A stretch of DNA of 64,000 nt, taken from NCBI GenBank assembly GCA_030522415.1, contig CM060125.1:6000901-6064900 (forward strand), written 5' to 3'. Each line of letters starts with the position of its first letter. Positions within the stretch are counted from its first letter, which is position 1. Source of the DNA: Channallabes apus (Eukaryota; Chordata; Actinopteri; Siluriformes; Clariidae). The position numbers and the translations under genes are program-made. Of this stretch, positions 1 to 9,937 are shown in pieces. The notes beneath the pieces are model-generated. The model made no database searches. It was not told where the DNA came from and was given only the letters and a program-made list of their open reading frames with translations.

Positions 1-1529
1 ATACCATAATCTCAGAGTATATGTTGTTTCACCATAGAGTCAATTCCTCTAATTATAACTATTCAGTATATGTTGGAAAATCTTTTTTGAGCCACTTCAT
101 AGTTTAGCCACCATAATTGTTTGACTGCCACATGGAGCATTAAAAGCTATATTTATTTATATATATTTATATTAAAAAAACGCAAAGCGGCAAACATTAA
201 ATATGCCGCTTTGCGTTTTTTTGTGGACCAGCTCTGAAAACAAGAAAAGCAGGGTCTTTCGATTTCTGTCTTTCTACCAATAAAAACATGCATGGAAGTA
301 TCTAAAAATAATGCATTTATATAAACAGGTACTGGCACTGTATAAACATCACAATCCTGGAGCATCAGCCCAGCCTTGCTGTGTGCCGCATGTCCTGGAT
401 CCTTTACCCATCCTGTACTATGTGGGGAGGCAACATAAGGCAAGTATAATTACATTGTGCATTCCAGTCTTCACCTACTTGTAATAAAATGTAAATTAAT
501 CTGGTTGGTACAATTTGGATCTTCCACAGGTAGAACAACTGTCGAATATGATAGTCAAGACCTGCAAATGTAGCTGAATAATATGTGGTCTTCTGAATAT
601 ATTGAGGAGAAGATACAAAAGAAGATTATTAAGAGGAAGAGAGAAGGTTGTGAATGGACGAACAAAACAAACAACTACTGTCTTTGGACATTTTGTGTTT
701 CCTTGTTTTTTTTTGTTTGTTTGTTATTTTTTTGTGTGTGAAAGTTTCACCCCTTAAACTTCCAGGATCAATCAGTGGGTCCTCACTTACATTCCTATTT
801 CTTGTACCTACATATCTACTAATGATAACATTAATAACATTTTATGGTCAATTATTCAATAATATGATGGAATTTATTGGTAATTTATCTTTTTCTAATA
901 TTCTTCCTGGTACAGAGTGTAATTGTTAAATGTGGTCTTTTTATGTGACCGTATGCAGTTAGTGTTGGGCTGTAATGAAATACAAGTAACAGCGGTACGT
1001 ATTTAAGATAATGAAAAAAAAAATTCACTCCATTATAGATTTTTTTAAAAGGCAATATTCACAATACAGTTATGTTAATACTTGTGTAAATAGGTTTATA
1101 ATGCATGTGAACACTTTCATTTGCACATGGTGAGTCAGATTTTAGTGTACTTTAAAATTTTAACCAGCTTTGGCCACACTAATTATTAGCTAATTACAGG
1201 CTGATGCAGTAAATAATCAAACACTGAGAGAAGCTAACTGGATTTCCATAAAAAAATCAAGAAACAGATGCAACACAAACATTCTGACAGCTAGTATCTG
1301 ATCACAAACCAAACTCATGTCTATTTTACCATGGCACTATAACAGAGTGTGACATTTACTGTGGGAGGAAATCACACTCAGCTAGCATGTTTTTTGCCTT
1401 TCTAAGACAGACTAACTTGTTGCTCAATGTTTGTTAAACTGGCTCCTATTATCTTTTCACAGTGTTAGGCGGCAAGTGAACAGTCAGTTCTCAAAGTTAA
1501 GGTGGTGAGAAAAAGGGGCAGTTGTAAGG
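1..1529. other. Intergenic, no recognised gene
   Basis: AT-rich sequence. Two open frames (153-443 minus, 96 codons; 654-929 plus, 91 codons, hydrophobic) show no motif or family signature that I recognise and no splice context. The only clear structure is the hairpin at 174-222. Confidence 0.5.
174..222. repeat. Perfect 19-bp hairpin
   Basis: Arms 174-192 and 204-222 are exact reverse complements, with an A7 run opening and a T7 run closing an 11-base loop structure. The stem core is CGCAAAGCGGCA. It may be a tiny palindromic MITE or a foldback remnant; no target duplication is evident. Confidence 0.7.
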
Positions 1530-1530
1530 A

Positions 1531-1613
1531 TCTGAGCAACTTTGATAAGGGTGGAATTGTGACATCTAGATGTCTGAACCAGAACACCTCCAAAAAGTCA
1601 GGTCTTGTGATTG
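1531..1613 (+). pseudogene. Tc1-like transposase N-terminal relic
   Basis: The plus-strand frame reads LSNFDKGGIVTSRCL followed by NQNTSKKSGLV. This corresponds to the start of the helix-turn-helix region of a common fish Tc1-like transposase (family recognition from memory). Similarity fades after about 28 codons and no catalytic domain follows. It is a short, old fragment. Confidence 0.55.
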
Positions 1614-1802
1614 AGGCAAACATGTTCACCTCTCTGCTACAGCAGCTCTTGATTGTACAGTAGATTGTCGTCAGGCAGCTTGACATTAATAATGACATGT
1701 AAATTACTATCTAGTGATTCTTTTTAAATAGAAACCCTATTCAGTTAAGTGTTGAACTGAGTGAAACAAACAGCCAACAGCTAAAACAGGCAATGATAAA
1801 GG

Positions 1803-1805
<3 letters not shown>

Positions 1806-1848
<43 letters not shown>
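1806..1848. repeat. (CT)n microsatellite
   Basis: Dinucleotide CT run. It creates an artefactual Arg-Glu repeat frame on the minus strand. Confidence 0.95.
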
Positions 1849-2391
1849 GCTATACAGTATCTTACATTAGAAGTTGTCTTTGCATCATAGATACACTGTG
1901 TGGACTTAGACATTGTCACTGGTTGTGGAAATGTATTTTTGAATTCTTTAATTCCATTTATTTTCCATTAAAACATGATGTTGGTAGCTACAAATAATTA
2001 TAAAAATAATTTAATTATTATAATAATTTTACAGCCCATACTGTAAAAGTGGCAATACTGGCAACACCATTAATACAGCTCTATCTGTAGTCTGTCTAGA
2101 GCAGTGGTTCTCAAAGTGTGGGGCGCGCCCCACTAGTGGGGAATACAGACATGACAGGTGGGGCGCAATGAACCGGAGGAAATTAGTGGAAAATAACAGG
2201 AAAGTACCTATTCTAATTCATGCTTTTCTTTATTGATAATGAAGAGCGTACGCTCAAAACTAAACAATCACACACAAATAAATGGATCATTAATACAAGT
2301 AAATTTAAAATAACATCAGTTGTGGGCCGGGAGAAAAAGTGGAACCATAGTGGAACAATAACGGTTTAACGTCGGACAAACTTGAGCTGCT

Positions 2392-2602
2392 GCTCGAATC
2401 ACAAACCTGCGCGAGCCACTGGGCAGCGCTGCGCGACTCTGACAGAAATAAACCGCGCCGACCATCAAAATACATTTTACCCCGCTGGGATGCGCACGTA
2501 CAAACCAGGCATGGCAAGGCGGAAACAATATTAAACAGTCCTGACATTTTAAATTGTTTTTAAATAAAAACATAGTGGGTCGCGCAGGTTTGTGATTCGA
2601 GC
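2392..2602. repeat. 22-bp perfect inverted repeat inside the hAT
   Basis: Positions 2392-2413 are the exact reverse complement of 2581-2602 (core GAATCACAAACCTGCG), with a 167-bp spacer. Imperfect similarity continues into GGCGCTGCGC-type sequence outside. It may mark an internal inversion or a second set of termini. Confidence 0.8.
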
Positions 2603-2694
2603 GGCGCTGCGCAAATAAACCAGATCATCACTGCGCTATCCAGATAGTCGAGCAGATATTTGGTTCAATCGGGTGCCGCGGTTTCGTCTCACTT

Positions 2695-3033
2695 TTGATG
2701 TGTTTGGCTTCACATACACTTCGACAATGGAATACAGCAGCAGTGAGTTTGCTTACATGTGACAAAACAAACAATGAGGAGATTGTAAAGAAAAAAGCTG
2801 CATCGTCTGTGGTGTGGAATTGGTTTGGGTATAAGAAAAGTGATACGAATGAGATGAACGTGATTTGGAAGGTACACAAGTGCACTGTTTTAACAAGTGG
2901 TGGAAACACGTCAAACCTTTTCTATCATCTGAAATTCAAACGTCCAAACGAATATGGCCAAAGTAAAAAAAATGCAGCAAACCTCAGCAATTCACAGTTT
3001 AAATTAAATTACATTTTTAAAAAAATTATGTAA
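2695..3033 (+). pseudogene. Degenerate BED zinc-finger of a hAT transposase
   Basis: A 112-codon open frame contains VWNWFGY followed about 30 residues later by GGNTSNLFYHLK. This is the layout of the BED finger that binds hAT termini. The aromatic residues and GGNTSNL core are kept, but the two Cys expected before the core read Trp and His (IWKVHKC) and the final His of the HLxxxH part is lost. Zinc binding is therefore probably gone. The protein ends at a stop shortly after, with no dimerisation or catalytic domain. It appears to belong to the nested, older hAT fragment rather than to the outer element. Confidence 0.6.
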
Positions 3034-3145
3034 AACAGTTTCCTTGTGTTTTCATTTTTATTTATGCATTTTCAGATACAAATTGCTATATTGTGATATA
3101 TATCGTTATTGAGTTAGAAAATTGCTTCTACTGTGATAGAAGATT

Positions 3146-3490
3146 TTGGTTATATCGCCCACCACTAATGAAGGCTATCTTGAGCTTGGATTCATGGTGG
3201 TGATGGTGGGGGCAGAGGAGAGGCTCGTGTGTGTTTTGTGTCTTAAACTGCTGGCAGCAGACCGCATGAGACCCAACAAATTAGGAAGACACTTAGAGAC
3301 AACACACTCCAGTCACGTTAATAAACCTCTGGATGTCTTTGAAAGAAAGCTGGCAGAATACAGACAGCAGGATAATCGCATGGTAACATCTGAATCAGTG
3401 GACAGCAAAGCACAAATGGCTTCATTCAAAGTTGCATACAGAATTGGCCAGTGCAAAAAAAACTACAAACGATTGCTGAGCAGCAAATAA
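3146..3490 (+). pseudogene. ZBED5/SCAND3-type hAT transposase N-terminal fragment
   Basis: The 114-codon frame carries CVLCLKLLAADRMRPNKL then GRHLETTHSSH, a C-x2-C then H-x4-H zinc finger, followed by PLDVFERKLAEYR. This order is typical of the N-terminus of ZBED5/FAM200-like hAT transposases. The catalytic RNase-H-like domain and the C-terminal dimerisation region are absent; the frame stops about 200 bp before the right terminus. It fits the outer element's CAGTGGTTCTCAAA termini, so I read it as the native but truncated transposase of the 2102-3705 element. Confidence 0.65.
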
Positions 3491-3713
3491 ACATGGGGTC
3501 AATTATGCAAAGATAAGTGACAATGTGAGCCTTGTAACAATTGCACGTGTATTTTATCTTTTTTTAACTTGGTGGTGTTTGATCGTATTGGTTTAGGAAT
3601 TGATATTTCAATAAACAGTAAACTTGGCCGACTTCGACAAGTGGGGCTTGAAAATTCGCTCAACCCCTTAAGTGGGGAATGACAGAAAAAGTTTGAGAAC
3701 CACTGGTCTAGAG

Positions 3714-4675
3714 TAAGCATGGGGCAGTGTAATACTTGGCTCAATGACCTGTTAGTGCCTAATGCAGTTCCCATTTTTGACCAGTAGGTGCTAAAATAAC
3801 ACTATAGTTACAAGCTGGGCAGTGAGTATGCTCCTCATGATTTGCAACATCTAGACAGGCGACATATATCTGCCAAATTTAAACATTAAAAATTTTTTTG
3901 CTACTAAGTACTCCAACATGGTTAAAAGTGTATAGGCTGTGAATAGAGCAGATTTACATTTGTTGTATTTTGTGCAAATCCCTTTTATTATTGGCAACAC
4001 ATGATAATGCAAATCTAAATATTTTCACATATCCTGGTGTTCATTGAGATTAAACGAACTGTAAATACTAGCTTAATTTGTGCAAAGCTAAGAATGAATC
4101 CTACATGTATTAGGATTGTTGCTATAACAGCTCTGTATTACGTTTTTATATAACAGTTACTACTGATACTACAATTCGATTGGACAAAAGGCATTCCAGG
4201 CGTGCTGACATGAAGTACAGCAGCACTGAGACATTTAATTATGTGTATCAATCCACCACACAGGCGTTCCAATAACAATCAATTAAACTAACTGTCAGAC
4301 ACCAGTCCAATGTTAGTTCCACTAGTTGCAGAAGGATGTGTTGGTGACGCCAAATAATTGATGAAATAAACAAACAAATTTAACAAACAATTAACAAACA
4401 ATCTGTTAATAATAAATGGTATTTATAGAACTGTTGTATAAAAGCAAGATCACAGTAGAGGTTGTCTAGTTTTACTTAATAGCAGCATAGCTGTGATATC
4501 TTCGACCACATTATAGCCGTGCAGGTATGCAGTACAACAGCACTCCTTCATATGTGATGATGCTTGAAATGACTGTCAACTAAACATGTTAACTTTTTCT
4601 ATACAAACTTCAGGTACAGCTGTATTCAGTGGTCATAACTGTGTGGTGGAATAGAAAATACAAAAAAAAAAACTA
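3714..4675. other. Intergenic, nothing recognised
   Basis: AT-rich sequence without a long frame, tandem repeat or recognisable mobile-element end. Confidence 0.5.
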
Positions 4676-5000
4676 TGTACATTAACAGTAATAAGTTTGG
4701 ACCTACTCATTTAAGGGTTTCTTTATTTTTGCTATTTTTTACAATGTAAAATTATACTAAAGATGTCAAAACTAAATATGCTTCATATTTTAGATTCTAA
4801 ACAGTGGCCACTGTCAACTTTCATAAAGTGCTACAACATACTGTGTAAGGTAATGTTTCAAGGTCTCATAAAGCTGGTTAAAAAAATGCAGAGAATGTGC
4901 AATGCTTTCATCAAAGCAAAAGGTGTTCACAAAGAAAAAAATAAATAAGAAGAAACCCTTAAATGAGTATATGCGTACCAACTTTTGAATGGTACTGTAT
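4676..5000. mobile_element. Internally deleted Tc1-like element (MITE)
   Basis: Degraded termini (AAGTTTGGA left; ACTTTTGAATGGTACTGTA right) surround exact 18-bp inverted arms at 4706-4723 and 4950-4967 (CTCATTTAAGGGTTTCTT and complement). The interior matches, from memory, only the untranslated flanks of a widespread fish Tc1-like element. The whole transposase is missing. Confidence 0.7.
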
Positions 5001-6042
5001 AGTATCTGCATCTGACTTAAACTAAAATTACAAATCGTAATAGCATTTTAAAGGTGCCCTGTTAAGTTTCACAGTATCTTCTCACAAGGTGAAATGATTG
5101 TTTGTATCTATCCAACACCTTGATCAAAGTCTGACATTTATTGTGTAAGAAAGTGTCTGTGCAGGAGGATCCGAATCTGTTATATTTTTAATTGCAAAAT
5201 TAAAAACTGCCACTGGGTGCCACCACTGCAAATTGCACATAGAAATGCTAAATAGCAAGTACCATCTCTTTTTAATATCTGTAAGGTTCCTTCATTGTTG
5301 GCTGATTTCCAGAATTAAGGTTTTCCCATACAGACACATGGTTGCTTGATTTAGTTAGGATATATAGGCTTTTATTCTAACCAAGCCAGAGCAATTAATT
5401 TTAGTTGTCCAGGCAATATGTCTTGTTCTTCAAACAGCAGATGAGATGCCTCGAGGGTGACACCTGCTGGGTTGTAAACCGATGTCCTCACCATGAGATA
5501 CCAGTTCATGCATTAGTAGTTGGGTGAGGCAGCATTTGTGGCTTTGCTTACACAGTGGTATTTTAGATTTTAAGGAATATACTACACTTTATGTCTAACT
5601 TATCTTGAACTTGCTGTTGAAATCCTTGTGCTTAGGCATTTTCTGTTAAACTAAATCATATGCAATCTGAATACTAGTAAAGCATCAAAAACTCATACTG
5701 TCATTATCTGACTATTATTATCCACTGTTTAAATATACTTTTGGGACACTCTCTCATAGAGAATCACTTGTGTACAAGCCCATCTTTACATCTGTTCCAG
5801 GTGTTCAGGAAACAAGATATCCTGTCAACAAGTTTTATTGTGATTATAGACTCAGCAAACATACAACGAACAGCAGGATCCTGTTGACAGATCAGTCGGC
5901 TGCAGGACCATAATATACAGCTTAGATGTTATATTTGTTTTGATTAAAAGTTTTCAGTGCTCGTCTAAAGACAGATATGATGTAATATATGTAATTATAG
6001 TCATATACTATCCCCAGTGTATTAAAACAGGTTAGTAACAGT
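5001..6042. other. Intergenic, nothing recognised
   Basis: No long open frame, tandem repeat or mobile-element terminus could be identified in this kilobase. Confidence 0.45.
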
Positions 6043-6227
6043 TAGGTTTTGGTCTCGCCCTCCTGGGACGGCCTTCATGAGAGCCAGTTTCATTATGGTG
6101 CTTGACGGATTTTGCAAATGCACTTGACAATACTGTTCTTGCAAGAACTATTACAGAAAGGCTGACCTCTGTGTCTTAAAATAACAACTATCTAGGAACG
6201 ATCATGGAGCTAGAAAGTGACCCCAAA
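6043..6227. mobile_element. Rearranged partial Tc1-like copy, inverted end
   Basis: 6043-6190 is a near-identical direct repeat of 6476-6623 in the neighbouring element. It is followed by 6194-6228, which is the reverse complement (a few mismatches) of the neighbour's left end 6241-6275. Piece and terminus therefore have opposite orientation, giving a snap-back junction with a 12-base loop. Confidence 0.75.
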
Positions 6228-6777
6228 CTACCGTTCAAAAGTTTGGGGTCACTTTCTAACTCCATGATGGTTCCTGATTTTTATTTCTTTCTACATTGTA
6301 AAGTTTTGCTGAAGTCGTCCAAAAAATGCATTAATCTCCTTTGAACAGTTGATATTGAGATGTGTCTGCTACTTCTGCTCTGTAAAGACTTCATAACGCC
6401 TTTAATCTGAGGTGCTGTTAATTGGTCATTTTTCAGGCTGAAAACTCTAAATGAACTTCGCGTCTGCAGCAGAGGTAGGTTTTGGTCTCGTCCTCCTGGG
6501 ACGGCCTTCATGAGAGACAGTTTCATTATGGCGCTTGACGGATTTTGCAAATGCACTTGACAATACTGTTCTTGCAAGAACTATTACAGAAAGGCTGACC
6601 TCTGTGTCTTAAAATAACAACTAACTGTTGTTTTTGTTGTTGTTACATAATGACCTAATTCCATATGTGTTATTTTATAGTTTTGAAATCCCCAGTATTG
6701 TTGTAGAATGTAGAAAATAAATCACTAAACAAAAAGAAAGAAATTTGCAAGTGACCCCAAACTTTTGAACGGTAGTG
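6228..6777. mobile_element. Tc1-like element, internally deleted
   Basis: Inverted termini CTACCGTTCAAAAGTTTGGG (6228 onward) and the complement ending GAACGGTAGTG at 6777, followed by TA. Length is about 550 bp, against about 1.3-1.6 kb for complete members. The coding remnant is on the minus strand. Confidence 0.85.
6281..6577 (-). pseudogene. Tc1-like transposase fragment
   Basis: A minus-strand frame of 98 codons retains the second helix-turn-helix of the paired-type DNA-binding region (QLTAPQIKGVMKSL then ISISTVQRRL). After this it runs straight into the 3' flank; the D,D34E catalytic domain is deleted. N-terminal residues are also altered, so it cannot encode an active transposase. It lies in the 6228-6777 element. 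Confidence 0.65.
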
Positions 6778-6787
6778 TATATATATA

Positions 6788-7605
6788 CTCAGCAAAAAAA
6801 AAAAAAAAGTCCTCTGATTTTCAACAGTTTTTACTTTCAGTAAACTTAATGTGTAAATATTTGTATGAACACTAAAAGAGTCAACACCATAAGACATAAA
6901 CTAAAAATGTTTCACAATGTGTCCCTGAATGAAGGGAGGCTCAAAATCAGTCAGTACCAGTCAGTATCTGGTGGCTACCAGCTGCTTGAAGTACTGCAGT
7001 GCATCTCCTCCTCATGGACTGGACCAGATTTGTCAGTTCTTGCTGTGAGATGGAGGGATTGTGTGTTCCTGGTGTGACTCGGGCAGTTGTGGCCATCCTG
7101 TACCTGTCACACAGGTGTGATATTCGGATGTACCCATCCTGTGCAGGTGTTGTTACACATGGTCTTCCACTGCGAGGATGATCAGCTGTCCTTCCTGTCT
7201 CCCTGTAGCGCCGTCTTAGGCGTCTCACAGTGCGGACATGGCGATTTATTGCCCTAGCCACATCAGCAGTCCTCATGCCTCCCTGCAGCATGCCTAATGC
7301 ACGTTCACGCAGATGAGCAGGGACCTTGGGCATCTTTCTTTGGGTTTTTTTCACAGTCGGTAGACAAGTCTCTTTAGTGTCCTGCGTTTTTAGAACTGTG
7401 ACCTTAAATGCCTACTTTCTGTAAGCTGTTAAGGTCTTAACGACCATTCCACAGGTGCTTGTTAATTAATTGATTATGGTTAATTGAACATGCATGGAAA
7501 GCATTGTTAAATCCTTTACAATGAAGATCTGTAAAGTTATTTGGATTTTTACATTATTGTTGAAATACACAGTCCTGAAAAAGGGACGTTTCTTTTTTTG
7601 CTGAG
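6788..7605. mobile_element. Tc1-like element of 818 bp with CTCAGCAAAAA termini
   Basis: The left terminus CTCAGCAAAAAAA at 6788 and the right terminus TTTTTTTGCTGAG at 7605 are inverted repeats flanked by TA (6786-6787, 7606-7607). The element is about half the usual length because the catalytic part of the transposase is deleted. It carries the minus-strand frame at 6947-7333. Confidence 0.85.
6947..7333 (-). CDS. HTH-only Tc1-like transposase derivative
   Basis: An uninterrupted minus-strand frame of 128 residues from MPKVPAHLRERAL (a further Met lies 7 codons upstream at 7354). It has a basic bipartite helix-turn-helix: MRTADVARAINRHVRTVRRL, then RRRYRETGRTADHPRSGRP as the linker/AT-hook-like segment. 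After SISQQ it jumps in frame to the extreme C-terminal piece (SMRRRCTAVLQAAGSH) of a Tc1 transposase. The whole D,D34E catalytic core is missing without a frameshift. Such a protein could bind its terminal repeats but not cut DNA. It may be a chance survivor of a deletion or a mobilised family with a repressor-like product; the sequence alone does not decide. Confidence 0.6.
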   Translation of the reverse strand: MPKVPAHLRERALGMLQGGMRTADVARAINRHVRTVRRLRRRYRETGRTADHPRSGRPCVTTPAQDGYIRISHLCDRYRMATTARVTPGTHNPSISQQELTNLVQSMRRRCTAVLQAAGSHQILTGTD

Positions 7606-7614
7606 TATATATAT

Positions 7615-8437
7615 ATTCGGCCCCCTTGAACTTTTCCACATTTTGTCACATTACAGCCACAAGCATGAATCAATTTTATTGGAATTCCACGTGAAAGACC
7701 AATACAAAGTGGTGTACACGTGAGAAGTGGAACGAAAATCATACATGATTCCAAACATTTTTTACAAATAAATAACTGCAAAGTGGGGTGTGCGTAATTA
7801 TTCAGCCCCCTTTGGTCTGAGGGCAGTCAGTTGGCCATAGATATTGCCTGATGAGTGCTAATGACTAAATAGAGTGCACCTGTGTGTAATCTAATGTCAG
7901 TACAAATACAGCTGCTCTGTGACGGCCTCAGAGGTTGTCTAAGAGAATATTGGGAGCAACAACACCATGAAGTCCAAAGAACACACCAGACAGGTCAGGG
8001 ATAAAGTTATTGAGAAATTTAAAGCAGGCTTAGGCTACAAAAAGATTTCCAAAGCCTTGAACATCCCACGGAGCACTGTTCAAGCGATCATTCAGAAATG
8101 GAAGGAGTAAACCTGTAAACCTACCAAGACAAGGCCGTCCACCTAAACTCACAGGCCGAACAAGGAGAGCGCTGATCAGAAATGCAGCCAAGAGGCCCAT
8201 GGTACAGCTCAGGTGGGGGAATCTGTCCATAGGACAACTATTAGTCGTGCACTGCACAAAGTTGGCCTTTATGGAAGAGTGGCAAGAAGAAAGCCATTGT
8301 TAACAGAAAACCATAAGAAGTCCCGTTTGCACAGCAAGCATGTAGAAGAAGGTGCTCTGGTCAGATGAGACCAAAATGGAATTTTTGGCCAAAATGCAAA
8401 ACGCTATGTGTGGTGGAAAATTAACACTGCACATCAC
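7615..8437 (+). mobile_element. Tc1-like element with long IR/DR terminus, 3' truncated
   Basis: It begins ATTCGGCCCCCTTGAAC just after a (TA)n stretch. The roughly 190-bp left terminal repeat contains an outer (TTCGGCCCCCTT) and an inner (TTCAGCCCCCTT, near 7801) direct repeat, the IR/DR layout of some Tc1-like elements. The coding part follows and breaks off at about 8437, where unrelated sequence starts. Confidence 0.8.
7967..8437 (+). pseudogene. Tc1-like transposase, N-terminal half, broken
   Basis: ATG at 7967 opens MKSKEHTRQVRDKVIEKFKA followed by GLGYKKISKALNIPRSTVQ, the first helix-turn-helix of a Tc1-like transposase. A stop at 8108-8110, caused by a small deletion after KWKE, ends the frame after 47 codons. 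In other frames the homology continues (GRPPKL-type linker, then VARRKPL, and a VLWSDETK-like first catalytic Asp region near 8355) until truncation at 8437. The second Asp and the Glu are absent. Confidence 0.75.
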
Positions 8438-8643
8438 TCGTTCTTCGATGCTCATCTCGCATTTGCTGTCATAGCAACATGTCCGTAAGCTTGAAGCTGC
8501 TCGGTAGCAGGTTTATTTCATGTAAACAGGATTAAGGCTGCGCTCCTGCCGCATTATGATTGGTTGAAATGGTGAGGTCACATCTGATTGGTTAAAGAGC
8601 GCTGACGTGGACTGACTCACGTGGGGAAAGAAAAGTATCTTGC

Positions 8644-8677
8644 ATATATATATATATATATATATATACGGCTTGCC

Positions 8678-8715
<38 letters not shown>
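8644..8715. repeat. Two (TA)n microsatellites
   Basis: TA runs at 8644-8668 and 8680-8715 separated by CGGCTTGCCA. They generate false Tyr-Ile repeat frames. Confidence 0.95.
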
Positions 8716-8720
<5 letters not shown>

Positions 8721-8872
8721 GATATCAAATATTATATTAGAACATAAATTCATAGGTTTTTTATTATTATAATAAACTCTAGGCACGAGACAACCCTCAA
8801 GACCATTAATTCAAATTATTGTATAATGTTTATTTTGTAACACATTTATTTTTCAGGGGTTCGTTATGAATA

Positions 8873-8874
<2 letters not shown>

Positions 8875-8904
<30 letters not shown>
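8875..8904. repeat. (TA)n microsatellite
   Basis: Uninterrupted alternating TA tract inside the foldback-like region. Confidence 0.95.
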
Positions 8905-8907
<3 letters not shown>

Positions 8908-9118
8908 AAAATATATTTTTATAATTAAAAATTGGACAAAACTAATTTTATTATAAAGTAAACAATATAAAAGTATACATGTTTTTGAATTTTTTTTTTC
9001 ATATTTCTATTTTCCATTTACGACATATTTATTTTCATATTTCTTATTTTATTGTCTCATGTAATTTGTAAAACATATGTGCATATTATGTTCTAATATA
9101 ATATTTGATAGCGATTAT

Positions 9119-9203
9119 GTGTGTGTGTGTGTGGGGGGAGGGGGGGATCCATGGCAGGGAAGCATTTCAGCGCATAACACGTGTGTGGGGGGGGGGGGGG
9201 GGG
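9119..9203. repeat. (GT)n and poly-G tracts, duplicated
   Basis: (GT)n followed by G-runs occurs twice (9119-9147 and 9181-9203; the second has about 20 G in a row). Both are next to the same CATTTCAGCGCATAACA unit, so this is a local tandem duplication. Confidence 0.85.
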
Positions 9204-9493
9204 CATTTCAGCGCATAACAGGTGTTACAAAAAAAATTTAGCTTGTTCTTTTGTCATTTCGTCAACCCATCAAAGGGCTTGTGATCAGTGTTTCTACTGT
9301 CGATGCATATCGCCTTTTAAACCAACACACGAACGCGCAATAATCCTAGACAACTCAATCCGGCCATACTAATCATCAACAACAGGTGTGCTCGAAGAAC
9401 CAACTTAGCCGGAGCGTAATTAGCACGATGATCTCATCTTAGATGTGTCAATTCATCCCGGATGTTTCAAGCGACGTACGAAGAATACCCCCC

Positions 9494-9937
9494 AGGTGCC
9501 AGAAAAGACAAACAAATATTACTGCTCCAGTGCCACAATACAGCCAAGCATACATTATGCCACAGTGTGACCATCTAATTCTCTCTCTTTTTTTTCCATG
9601 TTTCTTTTAATGATGATAATGTGTCAGCATACAGTACATTCTTTGATGGCTATTGCAAGTCTCAAATCACACAATCACAATCTCCACAGACCCAACAGTG
9701 CACCACAAAGCTGCAGTGTTTAAGTACTGTAATTGTTTTTATCTGGTTTAAATACTGTATTTATTGTCAGGTACTGCCATAGCTCTATCTGTAGCACCTG
9801 AAGCGATGTTCAGGGCATATAAAAGTACCCAAACTAGTCTAGGTACAGTTGAATTGTCCATCTGCACAATACCATTTGATCATGTCATGTCTGGACTGTA
9901 AGAAAATGCTGACACGGTAACTCTTTTACTAATATGT
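9494..9937. other. Intergenic, nothing recognised
   Basis: No long frame, tandem array or element terminus seen. Confidence 0.45.

Larger units (their letters stand above)
2102..3705 (+). mobile_element. hAT DNA transposon, 1604 bp, Charlie/ZBED-like ends
   Basis: The terminal inverted repeats begin CAGTGGTTCTCAAA at 2102 and end in its reverse complement at 3705, continuing with a GGGGCG/CCCC-rich subterminal part. An exact 8-bp target duplication, GTCTAGAG, sits at 2094-2101 and 3706-3713; 8 bp is diagnostic for hAT. The interior holds two unrelated BED/ZBED-like coding remnants and a segment near 3090-3166 that resembles the end of a different hAT. The element is therefore probably a composite with a second, older hAT fragment nested inside. 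No complete transposase or catalytic core remains, so it is non-autonomous. Confidence 0.9.
8438..9493. repeat. AT-rich foldback-like repeat, unclassified
   Basis: A 25-bp perfect inverted repeat at 8723-8747 and 9086-9110 surrounds AT-rich sequence; further inward, CACGAGACAA (near 8782) pairs imperfectly with TTGTCTCATG (near 9051). CATTTCAGCGCATAACA occurs twice (near 9163 and 9205). The right side ends GTACGAAGAATACCCC near 9493, which looks like a DNA-transposon terminus, but no matching left end was found. No protein-coding content. Confidence 0.45.

Noticed and set aside
5820..5905. Hairpin around CTGTCAACA / CAGGATCCTGTTGACAG
   Set aside because: Pairing is short and interrupted; could be chance.
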